Shown in pieces: positions 13,787 to 20,223 of a stretch of 20,223 bases of DNA; within the stretch, counting starts at the first letter, position 1, and each line of letters starts with the position of its first letter. The notes beneath the pieces are model-generated. The model was not told the origin of the DNA. It was given only the letters and a program-made list of their open reading frames with translations, and made no database searches. This DNA is from CALXCT01 sp964422185. Lineage in GTDB: Bacteria; Bacillota; Clostridia; Oscillospirales; Oscillospiraceae. Location: positions 1-20,223 of the forward strand of contig CAYRAG010000034.1 of NCBI GenBank assembly GCA_964422185.1. The letters run 5' to 3'. The position numbers and the translations under genes were made by a program.

Positions 13787-15111
13787 GCGCCCGGCCGGGC
13801 ACCGCCCGGGAGGCGGCTCTGCTCTCCCTGTACGAGTGCGAGAGACGGGGCAGCTGGTCCGGGGAGGCGCTGAAAACACACATCCGGGCCGCCCGCCTGG
13901 ACGAACGGGACGCGGCTCTGGCCGCCCAGCTGTGCTACGGCGTGCTGCAAAACCGGATGCTCTGCGATTTCTACCTTGACTGCTACTCCAGCTGCCGGAC
14001 GAAGAAGATGGAGACCATGCTGCTGTGCATCCTCCGGCTGGGGGTGTATCAGCTGCTGTTTCTGGATCGGATCCCGGCCAGCGCCGCGGTGAACGAGTCC
14101 GTCCGGCTCTCCCGCGCCTGGCTGCCTGGGCGGAAAGGCGCACCGGGCCTGGTCAACGGCGTGCTCCGGGCCATCGACCGCGCACGGGACACTCTGCCGC
14201 AGCCGCCGGATCGGTCGATCCGGTACAGCCACCCGAAATGGCTGGTGGACGCGTTCGCGGCCCGGCTGCCGGAGGACGAGGTGGATGCGCTGCTCGCCGC
14301 GGACAACAGCCAGCCGCCCACCGCCATCCAGCGCAATCCCCTCCGGTGTGAGCCGGAGCAGCTGAAAGACGCCCTGACGGCATGCGGCGCCGTGCTGGTT
14401 CCCCACCCGTGGCTGAGCGGCTGCTGGCTGCTCTCCGGCGCGGGCCGTCCTGACCGGCTGCCGGCGTACCAGGCGGGGTGGTTCTATGTCCAGGATCCGG
14501 CCGCCCGGCTGGCGGTGGAGGCCGCCGGCCCGAAACCCGGCATGCGCGTGCTGGACATGTGCGCCGCGCCGGGCGGGAAGTCGTTCGCGGCGGCCATCGC
14601 CATGAGAGATCAGGGCGAGGTGGTCTCCTGCGATCTCCACCCCCACCGGCGGGATCTGGTGGAGGCGGGCCGGCGCCGCCTGGGACTGGAGTGCGTGCGC
14701 ACGGAGGTTCAGGACGGATGCGTGCGCAGGGAGGACTTCGTCCATGCCTTTGACCTGGTGCTCCTGGACGCGCCCTGTTCCGGCCTGGGCACCATCCGGA
14801 AAAAGCCGGAGATCCGCTATAAGGATCCCGCGCCCCTGGCGGATCTGCCGGCGCTGCAGAGCAGGCTGCTGTGCCAGGCGGCGGACTATGTGAGGCCGGG
14901 CGGTGTGATCCTCTACTCCACCTGCACGCTGCTTGCGCGGGAGAATGAGGAGGTCATCTCCGCCTTCCTGGCGCACCGTCCGGACTGCTCCCTGGAGGAG
15001 TTTACGCTGCCCGGTCCGGCGATGGACGGGTCACAGGGCCAGATTACCCTCTGGCCCCACCGCACCGGGACAGACGGGTTCTACATCGCCCGGGTGAGGA
15101 GACAGCCATGA
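13783..15111 (+). CDS. rsmB: 16S rRNA (cytosine-967-C5)-methyltransferase
   Basis: RsmB (Sun) methylates C967 of 16S rRNA using SAM. The 442-residue protein has an N-terminal NusB-like helical RNA-binding domain (about 5-140, with SAAVNESVRLSR and LVNGVLRA). The Rossmann methyltransferase domain follows. SAM motif I is LDMCAAPGGKS (257-267). Motif IV is DAPCSGLGTIRKKPEIR, with Cys332 thought to help release the product. Motif VI is YSTCTLLARENE, with catalytic Cys381. The GTG start is in the GTGA overlap with the protease gene, and the 3' end overlaps rlmN by ATGA. Both junctions imply coupled translation. Confidence 0.96.
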   Translation: MSARPGTAREAALLSLYECERRGSWSGEALKTHIRAARLDERDAALAAQLCYGVLQNRMLCDFYLDCYSSCRTKKMETMLLCILRLGVYQLLFLDRIPASAAVNESVRLSRAWLPGRKGAPGLVNGVLRAIDRARDTLPQPPDRSIRYSHPKWLVDAFAARLPEDEVDALLAADNSQPPTAIQRNPLRCEPEQLKDALTACGAVLVPHPWLSGCWLLSGAGRPDRLPAYQAGWFYVQDPAARLAVEAAGPKPGMRVLDMCAAPGGKSFAAAIAMRDQGEVVSCDLHPHRRDLVEAGRRRLGLECVRTEVQDGCVRREDFVHAFDLVLLDAPCSGLGTIRKKPEIRYKDPAPLADLPALQSRLLCQAADYVRPGGVILYSTCTLLARENEEVISAFLAHRPDCSLEEFTLPGPAMDGSQGQITLWPHRTGTDGFYIARVRRQP

Positions 15112-16136
15112 TCGATCTCAAATCCATGACGCCGGAGGAGCTGGAGGATCTGGTCACGGACATGGGGGAGGCCCCGTTCCGCGCCGCGCAGATCTTCCGC
15201 TGGCTCCAGGCCGGGGTGGTCTCGTTCGACGAGATGACCAATCTCTCCAAACGGCTGCGGGAGCGGCTGGCGGAGACCTGCTGTCTCACGGCCCCCGCGG
15301 CGGAGCGCAGACAGGTGTCCGCTCTGGACGGCACCATGAAGTACCTGTGGCGCCTGGGGGACGGCAACTGCATTGAGACGGTGCTCATGCGCTACCAGCA
15401 CGGGAACACCGTGTGCGTCTCCAGCCAGGTGGGGTGCAACATGGGCTGCGCGTTCTGCGCCAGCGCCATCGGGGGAAAGGTGCGCAATCTGGCCGCCTCC
15501 GAGATGCTCGATCAGGTGCTGTGCACGGAGCGGGACTCCGGCCTGACCGTCTCCAATGTGGTGCTCATGGGCATCGGGGAGCCGCTGGACAACCTGGAGC
15601 AGGTGCTGCGGTTCCTGGAGCTGCTCAACCACCCCCAGGGCCGGAACATCGGGATGCGGCACATCTCCCTGTCCACCTGCGGCCTGACGGAGCAAATTGA
15701 CAAACTGGCGCAGTATCGGTTACAATTGACGCTGTCGGTCTCCCTCCACGCGCCGGACGACGAGACCCGGAACGCGCTGATGCCGGTGAACCGGTCGTGC
15801 GGCGTGGACAGACTGTTTGACTGCTGCCGGAGATATTTTGAGACCACCGGACGCCGGGTCTCCTACGAGTACGCCATGATCGACGGCGTCAACGACAGCG
15901 ACGCCCAGGCGGATCTCCTCTCGTCCCGCCTGAAAGGCACCGGCGGCCATGTGAATCTGATCCCGCTCAACCAGGTGCGGGAGAGCGATCTGAAGCCCAG
16001 CCGCCGCACAGCGGCGTTCCAGAGGCGGCTGGAGGAGCACGGGATCCCCGTCACAGTCCGGCGGAAGCTGGGCGGAGACATCGACGCCAGCTGCGGCCAG
16101 CTCAGGCGCAGAACACGGGAAGAAGAGGGATCCTGA
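15108..16136 (+). CDS. rlmN: dual-specificity 23S rRNA A2503 / tRNA A37 C2-methyltransferase RlmN
   Basis: RlmN is a radical-SAM methyltransferase acting on A2503 of 23S rRNA and A37 of some tRNAs. The 342-residue protein has the iron-sulphur motif Cys110-x3-Cys114-x2-Cys117 in GCNMGCAFCAS. The methyl-carrying Cys329 is in DIDASCGQL, and the catalytic Cys103 is in TVCVSSQVGC. The SAM-binding MGIGEPLDN and LSVSLHAPDDETRNALMPVN are also present. The first ATG overlaps the rsmB stop. An SPOUT-type or Cfr identity is less likely given the N-terminal domain and genomic neighbours shared with chromosomal rlmN. Confidence 0.97.
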   Translation: MIDLKSMTPEELEDLVTDMGEAPFRAAQIFRWLQAGVVSFDEMTNLSKRLRERLAETCCLTAPAAERRQVSALDGTMKYLWRLGDGNCIETVLMRYQHGNTVCVSSQVGCNMGCAFCASAIGGKVRNLAASEMLDQVLCTERDSGLTVSNVVLMGIGEPLDNLEQVLRFLELLNHPQGRNIGMRHISLSTCGLTEQIDKLAQYRLQLTLSVSLHAPDDETRNALMPVNRSCGVDRLFDCCRRYFETTGRRVSYEYAMIDGVNDSDAQADLLSSRLKGTGGHVNLIPLNQVRESDLKPSRRTAAFQRRLEEHGIPVTVRRKLGGDIDASCGQLRRRTREEEGS

Positions 16137-16154
16137 GAAAAGAGGTCTTGGATC

Positions 16155-16880
16155 ATGGTACAGATTTGGGGCATCACAGACCGCGGGGCTGTCCGGGAGC
16201 AGAACCAGGACGCCTACGCCGCCCGGCTTCTGGAGGACGGCGCCGCGCTGGCGGTCGTCTGCGACGGCATGGGCGGCGCGAAAGCCGGCAATATCGCCAG
16301 CGGCATGGCGGTGGATCTGTTCCTCTCCACCTTTCTCCGCTCGGAGAAAGAGGCCGGGGTGCCGGAGCGCATGACCGCGGCGGCGGAGCGGGCCAACCGC
16401 GAGATCTTCGAGCGGGCCAGCACGGATCGGGACTGCCTGGGCATGGGCACCACGCTGGTGGCCGCCTGGGCGGACGCCTCCCAGGCGATTCTGCTCAACG
16501 AGGGGGACAGCCGGGCGTACCACATCACCCCGGACGGGATCGTGAGAGTGACCCGGGATCACTCCCTGGTGCAGGATCTGGTGGAGCGGGGGGAGATCAC
16601 GCCGGAGCAGGCGCGCACCCACCCGCAGAAGAACCTGATCACCCGGGCGCTGGGCTCTGAGCCGGATCTGCGCACGGACGAGTTCGACCTGACCTGGTCT
16701 GAGGGCGACTTTCTGCTGCTGTGCAGCGACGGTCTGAGCAATCTCGTGACGGATCAGGAGCTGCTCTATGAAGTCATCCACGGCGGCGCACCGGAGACCT
16801 GCTGCCGGCGCCTGCTGGACATCGCGCTCCGGCGCGGTGCGCCGGACAATGTGACCGCCGTGCTGCTGCAAAACGGTTAA
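16155..16880 (+). CDS. prpC: PP2C-family Ser/Thr phosphatase (Stp1/PrpC)
   Basis: This cytoplasmic Mn/Mg-dependent phosphatase reverses phosphorylation by the adjacent PASTA kinase. The 241-residue protein has the PPM-family metal ligands in REQNQDAY (Asp19), VCDGMGG (Asp37), CSDGLSN (Asp192) and PDNVTAVLL (Asp231). It also has GTTLVAAW and NEGDSRAYHI. There is no membrane segment. ATG 16155 follows AGAGGT (16141-16146). The kinase gene begins 14 bases after the stop, the conserved prpC-prkC pair. Its known targets in relatives include cell-division and cell-wall proteins. Confidence 0.96.
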   Translation: MVQIWGITDRGAVREQNQDAYAARLLEDGAALAVVCDGMGGAKAGNIASGMAVDLFLSTFLRSEKEAGVPERMTAAAERANREIFERASTDRDCLGMGTTLVAAWADASQAILLNEGDSRAYHITPDGIVRVTRDHSLVQDLVERGEITPEQARTHPQKNLITRALGSEPDLRTDEFDLTWSEGDFLLLCSDGLSNLVTDQELLYEVIHGGAPETCCRRLLDIALRRGAPDNVTAVLLQNG

Positions 16881-16894
16881 AGGGGGTAATTGCC

Positions 16895-19012
16895 ATGGAT
16901 AAATACATAGGCCGATTACTCGAAAACCGGTATGAGCTGCTGGAGGAGATCGGCCGGGGCGGGATGTCCACTGTCTACAAGGCGCGGGATCACCGTCTGG
17001 ATCGCCTGGTGGCCGTCAAGATCCTCAAGGAGGATCTGGCGCAGGACGAGGAGTTCCGCCGCCGTTTCCACGACGAGTCCCGGGCCGTCGCCATGCTGTC
17101 CCACCCCAATATCGTGGCCGTCTACGATGTGAGCCGGTCTACGGACATCGACTTTATCGTCATGGAGCTGATTGAGGGCATCACCCTCAAGCAGTACATG
17201 CAGCAGAAAGGGAACAAGCTCAACTGGCGGGAGGCGCTGCACTTCATCATCCAGATCACCAAGGCCCTCAGCCACGCCCACAGCCGGGGCATCATCCACC
17301 GGGACATCAAGCCCCACAACATCATGGTGCTCCGGGACGGCAGCGCGAAAGTCGCTGACTTCGGCATCGCCAGACTGATCAACGCCGGCCACAGCACCCT
17401 GACCCAGGAGGCGCTGGGCTCCGTGCATTACATCTCGCCGGAGCAGGCGAGAGGAAGCCATGTGGACGCCCGGTCGGACATCTACTCCGCCGGTGTCGTC
17501 CTGTACGAGATGCTCACCGGCCGGCTGCCGTTCGAGGGCGATTCCCCGGTGTCGGTGGCCATCCAGCACATCAACTCCATTCCGCTCTCCCCCAGGGAGA
17601 TTGACCCCAGCCTGCCCGAGGCCCTGGAGGCCATCACCATGAAAGCCATGGCGCCCAATCCGGACAGGCGGTACCTGTCCGCGGACGACATGCTGGCGGA
17701 TCTGGAGGAGTTTCGCAAGAACCCGGACATCAACTTCGACTACGAGTTTCCCACCCTGGATGTGGACGACGAGCCCACCCAGATCAAGTCCGTCAGCCAC
17801 AGCGCGCCGGAGCACAGAAGCCGGCGCATCAGCTATGACGAGCCGGACGACGGCGGCCGGGATTTCCTCCCGGAGGAGGACGAGGAGGAGGACGAGCGTC
17901 CCAGCCGCAGCCGAAGCAGCGGCAGAAGCCGTTCCCGCACAGCCTCCTATCCTTTCGCGGTGGCCGTCATCCTGATCCTGGTCTTTGTGGGCGTGCTGTT
18001 CTTCTTCCTCTGGCGCACTTTCCTCGGCCCGCTGCTGTTCCCCACGGATCCCACCTATACCGTACCCAGCGTCACCGGGCACACTCTGCAGGACTTCGCC
18101 CTGGATCCGTCCCTGCTGGACGGCTTTGAGCTCAACCCGGAGGTCATCTATGAGGAGAGCGACGAGGAGGTCGGGGTCATTGTGGAGCAGGATCCCGCCG
18201 CCAACACCCAGGTGAAGGGGGAGGACAACCGGGTCATCACCGTCACCGTCAGCACCGGCAGGGATGTACTGACCATGCCGGAGATCTACAACCAGGAGTA
18301 CCGATCCGCCATGGCGCTGCTGGATCAGATGGGCCTGAAGATTCTGGAGCCCATCCGGGAGTACTCGGACACCATCAACTCCGGCTATGTGACCCGGTAC
18401 ACCCCGGAATACGGCAGCACCGTCATCCCGGGCGAGACGGAAGTGCAGATCTGGGTCAGCGAGGGCAAGGAGACCGTAGAGGTGGAGGTGCCGTCCGTCC
18501 TGGGCGAGACCAGGGAGAACGCCCTGGGCGATCTGGCCATCAAGAACCTGAAAGGGGAAGTGGTGGCGGAGGTCTACGACCCGGAGATCCCGGAGGGCTG
18601 CGTCGTCGCGCAGTATCCGGACGCGGGCACCAGCGTGGCGGAGGACTCCACCGTCAACCTGCAGATCAGCAAGGGCCCGGATCCGGCGGATACGCCGCCG
18701 GAGGAGGAGCCCACACCGGGCACGCCGGGCACATCGGCCGAGCCCACCGACTCGAACCCGCCGGAGCCGCCCGCCTCGCCGCCGCCGGCCCAGGTCACCG
18801 GAACAAAGGAGATCATCATCGAGCTGCCCGATGTCACGGGCTTTGTGGATGTCAAGGTGACGCTGGACGATGTGGTCGTCCGGGAGGAGCAGGTGGACTG
18901 CACCGAGGAGATGCTGCTCAACTGGGCCATCACCGGCACCGGTGTGCAGCGCCTGGCCATCTACTTTGACGGCATGCTGTCCACCGCCTACGATGTGGAC
19001 TTCACCAGCTGA
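16895..19012 (+). CDS. prkC: PASTA-domain Ser/Thr protein kinase (PrkC/Stk)
   Basis: This membrane kinase senses muropeptides or lipid II through external PASTA repeats. The 705-residue protein has a kinase domain (about 12-275): glycine loop GRGGMS (20-25), Lys42, HRDIKPHN (135-142), DFG (155-157), activation loop with GHSTLTQEALGS, and SPE in place of APE (181-183). A disordered juxtamembrane part (about 290-350) has an acidic run then Ser-Arg repeats. One membrane helix follows (about 352-374), then three PASTA repeats (about 387-453, 457-524 and 529-594), a Pro/Glu/Thr-rich linker (595-635) and a C-terminal ~70-residue beta-rich domain. ATG 16895 follows AAAGGGGGT. The PP2C gene is upstream and rsgA downstream, as in Bacillus. 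Confidence 0.96.
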   Translation: MDKYIGRLLENRYELLEEIGRGGMSTVYKARDHRLDRLVAVKILKEDLAQDEEFRRRFHDESRAVAMLSHPNIVAVYDVSRSTDIDFIVMELIEGITLKQYMQQKGNKLNWREALHFIIQITKALSHAHSRGIIHRDIKPHNIMVLRDGSAKVADFGIARLINAGHSTLTQEALGSVHYISPEQARGSHVDARSDIYSAGVVLYEMLTGRLPFEGDSPVSVAIQHINSIPLSPREIDPSLPEALEAITMKAMAPNPDRRYLSADDMLADLEEFRKNPDINFDYEFPTLDVDDEPTQIKSVSHSAPEHRSRRISYDEPDDGGRDFLPEEDEEEDERPSRSRSSGRSRSRTASYPFAVAVILILVFVGVLFFFLWRTFLGPLLFPTDPTYTVPSVTGHTLQDFALDPSLLDGFELNPEVIYEESDEEVGVIVEQDPAANTQVKGEDNRVITVTVSTGRDVLTMPEIYNQEYRSAMALLDQMGLKILEPIREYSDTINSGYVTRYTPEYGSTVIPGETEVQIWVSEGKETVEVEVPSVLGETRENALGDLAIKNLKGEVVAEVYDPEIPEGCVVAQYPDAGTSVAEDSTVNLQISKGPDPADTPPEEEPTPGTPGTSAEPTDSNPPEPPASPPPAQVTGTKEIIIELPDVTGFVDVKVTLDDVVVREEQVDCTEEMLLNWAITGTGVQRLAIYFDGMLSTAYDVDFTS

Positions 19013-19014
19013 GC

Positions 19015-19908
19015 ATGGCCCAGGGCGTCATCAGAAAAGCCCTCAGCGGCTTCTACTATGTCCAGGACGGGGAGACGCTGGTCACCTGCCGCGCCCGGGG
19101 CAAGTTCCGCCTCGAGGGGGAGTCCCCGCTGGTGGGCGACCGGGTGACCTACCAGCCCCTGGAGAACGGCACCGGATTCATTGACACCATCCTGCCCCGC
19201 CGCAACCGGTTTCTGCGCCCGGCGGTGGCAAACATCGACCAGCTGGTCATCGTGGTCTCCCAGGCCCCGCCCGCGGCGGATCCGTTTCTCATCGATCAAA
19301 TTATCTCCATTGCCGAGAGCAGGGACTGCGCACCGCTGCTGTGCGTGAACAAATGCGACCTGGAGTACCCGGATCGCCTCGCGGCAATCTACACCGCGGC
19401 CGGGATCCCCATGATCCTCACCAGCGCGGCGACAGGGGAGGGCGTTCCCGAGCTGGCCGCGGCGCTGGAGGGCAAAATCAACGCGTTCACCGGCAACACC
19501 GGCGTGGGGAAATCCAGTCTGCTCAACGCCATCTCGCCGGTCTTCCACATCCCGACGGGCGAGATCAGCGAAAAGCTGGGCCGCGGCCGGCACACCACGC
19601 GGCACATTGAGTTCTTCCGGCTGGGCCCGGACACTTTCGCCGCGGACACCCCCGGCTTCTCCTCCTTTGATATCGAGCAGATGGAACAGCTGCGCAGGGA
19701 GGATCTGGCGGAGACTTTCCGCGAGTTCCGGCCGTATCTGGATCAGTGCCGCTTCCGGGACTGCACCCACCGAAAGGAAAAAGGCTGCGCGGTGCGAAAG
19801 GCGGTCTCCGAGGGCATCATCCCGAAAAGCCGCCACGCCAGCTATGTGCGGATCTACGACCAGCTGGCCGCCATCCCGGACTGGGAGAGGGAGAAGACCA
19901 CAAAATAG
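19015..19908 (+). CDS. rsgA: ribosome small subunit-dependent GTPase A
   Basis: RsgA (YloQ/CpgA) is a circularly permuted GTPase that checks late 30S maturation. The 297-residue protein has an N-terminal OB fold (about 1-65). The GTPase motifs come in permuted order: G4 NKCD (112-115), G5 SA (137-138), G1 GNTGVGKSS (160-168) and G3 DTPG (211-214). The switch sequence is KLGRGRHTTRH. The C-terminal zinc site uses Cys245, Cys250, His252 and Cys258 in CRFRDCTHRKEKGC. ATG 19015 lies 2 bases after the kinase stop, with no strong ribosome binding site, so translation is probably coupled to prkC. In B. subtilis rpe and thiN follow; here a terminator follows instead. Confidence 0.97.
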   Translation: MAQGVIRKALSGFYYVQDGETLVTCRARGKFRLEGESPLVGDRVTYQPLENGTGFIDTILPRRNRFLRPAVANIDQLVIVVSQAPPAADPFLIDQIISIAESRDCAPLLCVNKCDLEYPDRLAAIYTAAGIPMILTSAATGEGVPELAAALEGKINAFTGNTGVGKSSLLNAISPVFHIPTGEISEKLGRGRHTTRHIEFFRLGPDTFAADTPGFSSFDIEQMEQLRREDLAETFREFRPYLDQCRFRDCTHRKEKGCAVRKAVSEGIIPKSRHASYVRIYDQLAAIPDWEREKTTK

Positions 19909-19914
19909 ACGAAG

Positions 19915-19955
19915 AGACCCCGCCCCTGCGCGTACCGCGTGGGAGCGGGGTCTTT
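19915..19955 (+). terminator. terminator hairpin after rsgA
   Basis: AGACCCCGC (19915-19923) pairs with GCGGGGTCT (19945-19953) as a 9 bp stem, extended inward by CCC (19924-19926)/GGG (19941-19943) with one unpaired A. Three T (19953-19955) end it. The short T run makes it weaker than the carD and ispF terminators. Its place 7 bases after the rsgA stop fits an operon end. Confidence 0.8.
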
Positions 19956-20123
19956 CCGTATCATCTGGAGATCTTTCGTGTGCCGCCGGTTTTCCGGATC
20001 CCGCCCGGGATTTCACCGCAGCGCGGTGCGCGGATCAACGGGCAGGGAACAGGGGCATCCACTCCGGCCTCAATGGATGGTGCGGGGAGCTCCGCCGCCG
20101 TCCCGGGCCTGCCGGAAACAGGG

Positions 20124-20157
20124 ACAGCGGGGAGCCCGTGCCAAGGATCCCCGCTGT
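20124..20157. other. 10 bp inverted repeat with 14-base loop
   Basis: ACAGCGGGGA (20124-20133) pairs perfectly with TCCCCGCTGT (20148-20157). No T run follows on either strand, so it is not a standard terminator. It lies between the end of the rsgA operon and the edge element. It could be part of a leader RNA or small RNA; nothing in the sequence identifies a known family. Confidence 0.55.
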
Positions 20158-20179
20158 GATGCACAGTTTCAACCTGGCT

Positions 20180-20221
20180 CAGAGGTAAGCGTCAAATCCA
20201 CAGTGGTGAAAAGTTTCGCCC
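20180..20221 (+). repeat. right copy of the degenerate ~42 bp intergenic element
   Basis: This stretch reads CAGAGG, TAAGCG, TCAAATCCACAG, TGGT, GAAAAGTTTCGCC. It shares block order and the 22-base spacing between CAGAGG and GAAAAGTTT with 37-78, in the same orientation. It sits immediately before the window end, so its relation to the next gene cannot be judged. Confidence 0.45.
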
Positions 20222-20223
20222 GA

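Larger units (their letters stand above)
19956..20223. other. non-coding right edge, no gene seen
   Basis: No open frame here has a ribosome binding site or recognisable protein. Overlapping frames on both strands read as low-complexity Pro/Gly/Arg/Ala strings typical of GC-rich non-coding DNA. The region contains one long inverted repeat (20124-20157) and the right copy of the edge element (20180-20221). A gene beginning beyond the window could have its leader here. Confidence 0.6.

Noticed and set aside
20160..20223. A possible minus-strand promoter (TTGACG as -35) at the right edge
   Set aside because: At the right spacing there is only a poor -10 match, and no minus-strand gene follows within the window.

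Overview
This window is a dense, almost entirely plus-strand block of core chromosome from a high-GC (roughly 64%, estimated by eye) Gram-positive bacterium. Gene order and protein families point to Clostridia, most likely an Oscillospiraceae/Ruminococcaceae-type gut Firmicute. The reasons are the yloC-remA-gmk-rpoZ-priA-def-fmt-rsmB-rlmN-prpC-prkC-rsgA order known from Bacillus subtilis, strong AGGAGG-type ribosome binding sites, cdaA-cdaR, CarD, RemA and a PASTA kinase. I count 22 protein genes, no tRNA or rRNA, no CRISPR array, no insertion sequence and no phage gene.

Layout. Positions 1-289 hold a non-coding leader with small inverted repeats and a textbook promoter for carD. carD (290-766) ends at an intrinsic terminator. 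ispD and ispF (831-2067), two successive MEP-pathway genes, end at a second terminator. A new promoter at 2172-2200 starts a long collinear run: cdaA-cdaR (c-di-AMP synthesis and its membrane regulator), then four less understood genes (RseC-like membrane protein, DUF5685 protein, J-domain protein, polytopic membrane protein), then yicC-remA-gmk-rpoZ. A long hairpin (8882-8927) separates rpoZ from priA. priA-def-fmt follows, then a second extended hairpin (12900-12951), then a YugP-type membrane protease gene, rsmB, rlmN, the PP2C phosphatase, the PASTA kinase and rsgA. A terminator at 19915-19955 closes the run. The last 268 bases contain no convincing gene.

How the genes fit together. The second half is an information-processing operon: GMP kinase, RNA polymerase omega, replication restart helicase, deformylation and formylation of initiator Met (def/fmt), rRNA methylation (rsmB, rlmN), 30S maturation (rsgA), and the matching Ser/Thr phosphatase-kinase pair that responds to cell-wall fragments. 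Many of these genes overlap by 4 bases (ATGA or GTGA), which implies translational coupling. coaBC, which lies between rpoZ and priA in B. subtilis, is absent here. glmM, which often follows cdaA-cdaR, is also absent.

Most of the window is ordinary housekeeping DNA, and I do not see an obvious new defence or mobile system. Five things deserve a second look. (1) The tetranucleotide ACGT does not occur once in 20,223 bases in my line-by-line reading, while GATC is clearly over-represented. (2) The DUF5685 gene appears to start at an AUC codon with a perfect Shine-Dalgarno sequence. (3) There is a four-gene module of unknown function rich in cysteine clusters (RseC-like, DUF5685, DnaJ with a Cys tail, membrane protein). 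(4) Two long hairpins lie inside the housekeeping operon. (5) A degenerate element of about 42 bp recurs near both edges of the window.
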